Source: Xanthomonas arboricola pv. guizotiae (GTDB taxonomy: Bacteria; Pseudomonadota; Gammaproteobacteria; Xanthomonadales; Xanthomonadaceae). From it: a stretch of 64,000 nucleotides of DNA. Location of the stretch: the NCBI RefSeq assembly GCF_002940205.1, contig NZ_MDSK01000009.1, forward strand, positions 62,001 through 126,000, read 5' to 3'. The notes below the pieces were generated by a model. It did no database searches. It was given only the letters and a program-made list of their open reading frames with translations, and had not been told where the DNA came from. Position numbers and translations under genes: made by a program. Below, one piece after another: positions 61,790-64,000 of the stretch (position 1 is its first letter; the number at the start of each line of letters is the position of its first letter).

Positions 61790-62698
61790 TTGTCCCTTTC
61801 CGGCATCATCACCGCGCTGGCGACCCCTTTCGGTCCGGACGGCGCACTCGACCTGGATGCCTGGCGGCGGCTGCTGGAGCAGCAGCTGCACGGCGGCGTG
61901 CAGGGAATCGTCGTCGCCGGTTCCACCGGCGAGGCCGCGGCATTGAGCGACGAGGAGTACGACACCTTGTTGTGCGCCGCGGTTGCGCAGGTGGCCGGCC
62001 GCGTGCCGGTGCTGGCCGGTACCGGGCTGTCGGGCACCGCCAAGACCATCGCGCAGACGCGCCGCGCCGCCGCGCTGGGTGCGCAGTACGCGCTGGTGGT
62101 GACGCCGCCGTACGTGCGTCCGACCCAGGCCGGCCTGCAGGCGCATTTCCAGGCGGTTGCCGACGACGGCGGACTGCCGGTGGTGCTGTACAACGTGCCC
62201 GGCCGCACCGGATGCGACCTGTTGCCGGAGACGGTGGCCGCGCTGGTCGGCCATCCGAACATCGTCGGCATCAAGGAAGCGCGCAGCGAGCCGGAGCGCG
62301 TCGCCGCGCTGGTGGCGCTGCGCAGCGAGTCCTTCGTGGTGCTCAGTGGCGACGACGGCAGCGCAGCGCAATCGATGCTGTCCGGCGCCGCCGGGCTGAT
62401 TTCGGTGGCCTCCAATGCCTTGCCGGCGGCGTACCGACGCCTGTGCGATCTGGCCCGCGACGGCCAGCGCGAGGCGGCCATAGCCTGGGACGCGCGTCTG
62501 AGCGAGTACCACAGCTTCTGCGGGATCGAATCCAATCCCATCCCGGTCAAGGCGCTGCTGCAGCGCGCCGGGATCGGCCACGGCCTGCGCTTGCCGCTGC
62601 TGCCCCTTTCTGCGGCGCACCAGCCTGCCGCCGACCGCCTTGCCGCCGACGCCATTGCGTTGGAAGCGCTTTCCAGCCGCGAAATGCTCGCGGCCTGA
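61790..62698 (+). CDS. dapA: 4-hydroxy-tetrahydrodipicolinate synthase
   Basis: 302-residue aldolase condensing pyruvate with aspartate semialdehyde, the first step toward diaminopimelate and lysine. Family motifs are [14 protein letters not shown] and [14 protein letters not shown], the tyrosine Y134 in [10 protein letters not shown] and the Schiff-base lysine K162 in VGIKEARS. The start codon is TTG at 61790. It is followed 16 bp later by the BamC-like lipoprotein gene, the same pair as in E. coli (dapA-bamC). Confidence 0.96.
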   Translation: MSLSGIITALATPFGPDGALDLDAWRRLLEQQLHGGVQGIVVAGSTGEAAALSDEEYDTLLCAAVAQVAGRVPVLAGTGLSGTAKTIAQTRRAAALGAQYALVVTPPYVRPTQAGLQAHFQAVADDGGLPVVLYNVPGRTGCDLLPETVAALVGHPNIVGIKEARSEPERVAALVALRSESFVVLSGDDGSAAQSMLSGAAGLISVASNALPAAYRRLCDLARDGQREAAIAWDARLSEYHSFCGIESNPIPVKALLQRAGIGHGLRLPLLPLSAAHQPAADRLAADAIALEALSSREMLAA

Positions 62699-62714
62699 CC
62701 CAGGAGATCTATCG

Positions 62715-63233
62715 ATGCGTCATTCCGTTTCCCCCGTCCGCGTGCTCTCGCTCGCGTTGCTGGCGACCGCCACCGTCGCCGCCACGAGCGGTTGCAGCTG
62801 GTTCCACAAGGGCGCGCGCGGCGACTACGCGCTGGCCCCGGAAGCCCGTCCGCTGGAAGTGCCGCCGGATCTGAACCTGCCCGACACCTCCGGTGCGATG
62901 AAGGTGCCGACGCTGGCTTCGACCACCCAGCAGCAGGTCAACACGCCGCCGTCGGCAAGCGCCAATAGCGGTTTCACCGTGCCGGGCGAGCGCGATGAGG
63001 TGTTCGGCAAGGTCGGCGCGGCATTGGCCGAGATCCCCGGCCTGACGATCGCCAGCAAGGCGCAGATGCTCGGTTCCTACGACGTGAGCTACGAAGGTTC
63101 CAGTTTCCTGGTACGCGTGGTCAAGGTCGATGCCGGCAGCTACGTCTCGGCAGTGGACCCGCGCGGGATGCCGGCCACGGCAGCAGCGCCGGTGGCGGTG
63201 ATCACCGCGCTCAAGGGCAAGCTGGGCGGCTGA
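62715..63233 (+). CDS. bamC: BamC-like outer-membrane assembly lipoprotein (short form)
   Basis: 172-residue lipoprotein with lipobox TSGC (Cys 27). The linker carries the PLEVPPDLNLP motif characteristic of BamC N-termini, where it contacts BamD. A single small domain follows (about 85-165; EVFGKVGAALAEIPGL, LGSYDVSYEGSSFLVRVVK). E. coli BamC has two such domains and about 344 residues, so this is a short form. ATG 62715 has AGGAG upstream. The position after dapA supports the assignment. Confidence 0.85.
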   Translation: MRHSVSPVRVLSLALLATATVAATSGCSWFHKGARGDYALAPEARPLEVPPDLNLPDTSGAMKVPTLASTTQQQVNTPPSASANSGFTVPGERDEVFGKVGAALAEIPGLTIASKAQMLGSYDVSYEGSSFLVRVVKVDAGSYVSAVDPRGMPATAAAPVAVITALKGKLGG

Positions 63234-63255
63234 GGCCGGTTTGGTTTGCTGGACA

Positions 63256-63286
63256 GCAAAACGGGCGCTTCGGGCGCCCGTTTTGC
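63256..63286. terminator. Bidirectional rho-independent terminator after bamC
   Basis: A 13-bp perfect stem GCAAAACGGGCGC/GCGCCCGTTTTGC (63256-63268 with 63274-63286) with a 5-nt loop. The A- and T-rich stem ends let it serve both bamC and the convergent ferredoxin gene. Confidence 0.93.
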
Positions 63287-63364
63287 GTTGTTGCAGTGCT
63301 GATTATTGGTGCTGGACTAGGTGCGCAGGCGGCGGTGTGGCGGCGGAACGTCTGGTCGGGCCGG

Positions 63365-63688
63365 TCAGCGCTGCAGCAGCGGCAACTTGTTCGGCTTGCC
63401 GTCCCATTCGGCGGCATCGGGCAGCGGTTCCTGGCGCACGGTCAACACTGGCCAGGCCTTGGCGAGTTCGGCGTTGAGTGCGACGAAGGCTTCCTGACCT
63501 GCCGGGACGTCGTCTTCGGGATAGATCGCGTTGGCCGGGCATTCCGGTTCGCACAGGGTGCAGTCGATGCACTCGTCCGGGTCGATGACCAGGAAGTTCG
63601 GACCGACGTGGAAGCAATCCACCGGACAGACCTCGACGCAGTCGGTGTATTTGCACTTGATGCAGTTTTCGGTGACAACAAAAGGCAT
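63365..63688 (-). CDS. fdxA: Ferredoxin FdxA (7Fe type)
   Basis: 107-residue electron carrier with one [3Fe-4S] and one [4Fe-4S] cluster. The N-terminal ligands are in [20 protein letters not shown] and the second set in [17 protein letters not shown]. The C-terminal extension of about 50 residues ([13 protein letters not shown]...) is usual for this group. Full length. It is alone on the minus strand; redox partners are unknown. Confidence 0.96.
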   Translation of the reverse strand: MPFVVTENCIKCKYTDCVEVCPVDCFHVGPNFLVIDPDECIDCTLCEPECPANAIYPEDDVPAGQEAFVALNAELAKAWPVLTVRQEPLPDAAEWDGKPNKLPLLQR

Positions 63689-64000
63689 GGCGGAATCCGG
63701 CGTTTAGCCTGTCAATTCTAAAGCAGTCGGGTGGTGGGTGTGGAGTTGTTGATCGTTGGGGTTGGCTTGCGCTTTGGGAGGGCGGCTGTGTCCCGTCCTG
63801 CGCAGGTGATGCCTGTAGGGTGGTTTGATTGGTTAATGGCTGCGCTTGCCTTGGGCTGTGTTGGCGCGTTCGTCGAGGTGGCGGTCTGCCGCCGTACCCT
63901 CACCCCAACCCCTCTCCCACGGGGAGAGGGGCTCTAGTTCCTTCTCATGCCGGGACACCTTTTCCCCTCATGGGGGAGAAGGTGGCGCGCTGGCGCCGGA
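63689..64000. repeat. Intergenic region with copies of the CCCTCACCCCAACC palindrome element
   Basis: No supported gene lies between fdxA and the window edge. At 63895-63933 there is a copy of the CCCTCACCCCAACCCCTCTCC element whose CCCCTCTCCC/GGGGAGAGGGG arms form a hairpin. It is the same family as the duplicated copies at 21610-21650 and 21815-21852. A second, related segment (TTTTCCCCTCATGGGGGAGAAGG, from 63960) runs to near the edge. Confidence 0.75.

Noticed and set aside
63718-63903. 61-codon minus-strand frame near the right edge
   Set aside because: Low-complexity Thr/Asn/Pro-rich translation overlapping the intergenic repeat; no start signal.

Overview
The window is a stretch of bacterial chromosome with high GC content and dense coding on both strands. 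It comes from a gammaproteobacterium of the Xanthomonas group. Three things point there: conserved gene orders (pyrG-kdsA-eno-ftsB-ispD-ispF-truD-surE-pcm-nlpD; ftsH-folP-miaA-hfq-hflX; lexA-recA-recX-alaS-csrA-tRNA-Ser; bcp-gcvR/dapA-bamC); a LexA operator of the Xanthomonas form TTAG-N6-TACTA in front of lexA; and typical xanthomonad intergenic repeats (GGGAATC/ATTAGGG heptamers and the CTCACCCCAACCCCTCTCCC palindrome). The species cannot be fixed from the sequence alone.

Layout. 1-6960 is the least ordinary part. It holds a truncated GT4 glycosyltransferase, a nucleotidyltransferase, a B12-binding-type radical SAM enzyme, an HPr-kinase-like P-loop protein and a type I ABC exporter. This mix resembles a tailoring and export cassette for a peptide or other small natural product, and it probably continues left of the window. 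A 40-residue reading frame with six cysteines overlaps the start of the radical SAM gene and is a speculative precursor candidate. 6993-15279 carries an MFS transporter, a flavin-dependent monooxygenase, a FMN-binding stress protein, a CorC/ExoD pair, a DUF47-Pit phosphate uptake pair with a possible Pho box, and a YdcF protein. 15518-19690 has an S10 peptidase, parE and a small secreted charged protein.

19805-30931 is a long housekeeping block: CTP and KDO-8-phosphate synthesis, enolase, division protein FtsB, isoprenoid precursor steps, pseudouridylation, and the surE-pcm-YqaA-nlpD repair and envelope set. It ends at a 22-unit heptamer array (31067-31223). 31216-38307 holds Mth938-like, yhbY, rlmE, ftsH, folP, miaA, hfq and hflX. 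38645-49986 holds pncC, a TonB-dependent receptor, an ABC1-family kinase, then the SOS genes lexA-recA-recX followed by alaS and csrA. 50070-55781 has tRNA-Ser(GCU), a soluble triple-PAS chemoreceptor, pirin with a divergent LysR regulator, a DedA-rhodanese fusion and two tRNA-Arg(ACG). 55822-63688 holds an alpha/beta hydrolase with thiD, a YoaK-like membrane protein, a lipoprotein coupled to a PIN-PhoH ATPase, PrxQ, an RraB-like protein, a GcvR-like regulator, dapA-bamC and ferredoxin fdxA.

Most of the window is core genome. The points worth following up are the left-edge cassette and its possible peptide, the heptamer arrays that abut stop codons, the 202-bp tandem duplication before kdsA, candidate operators before eno and before the phosphate uptake pair, and the csrA leader.
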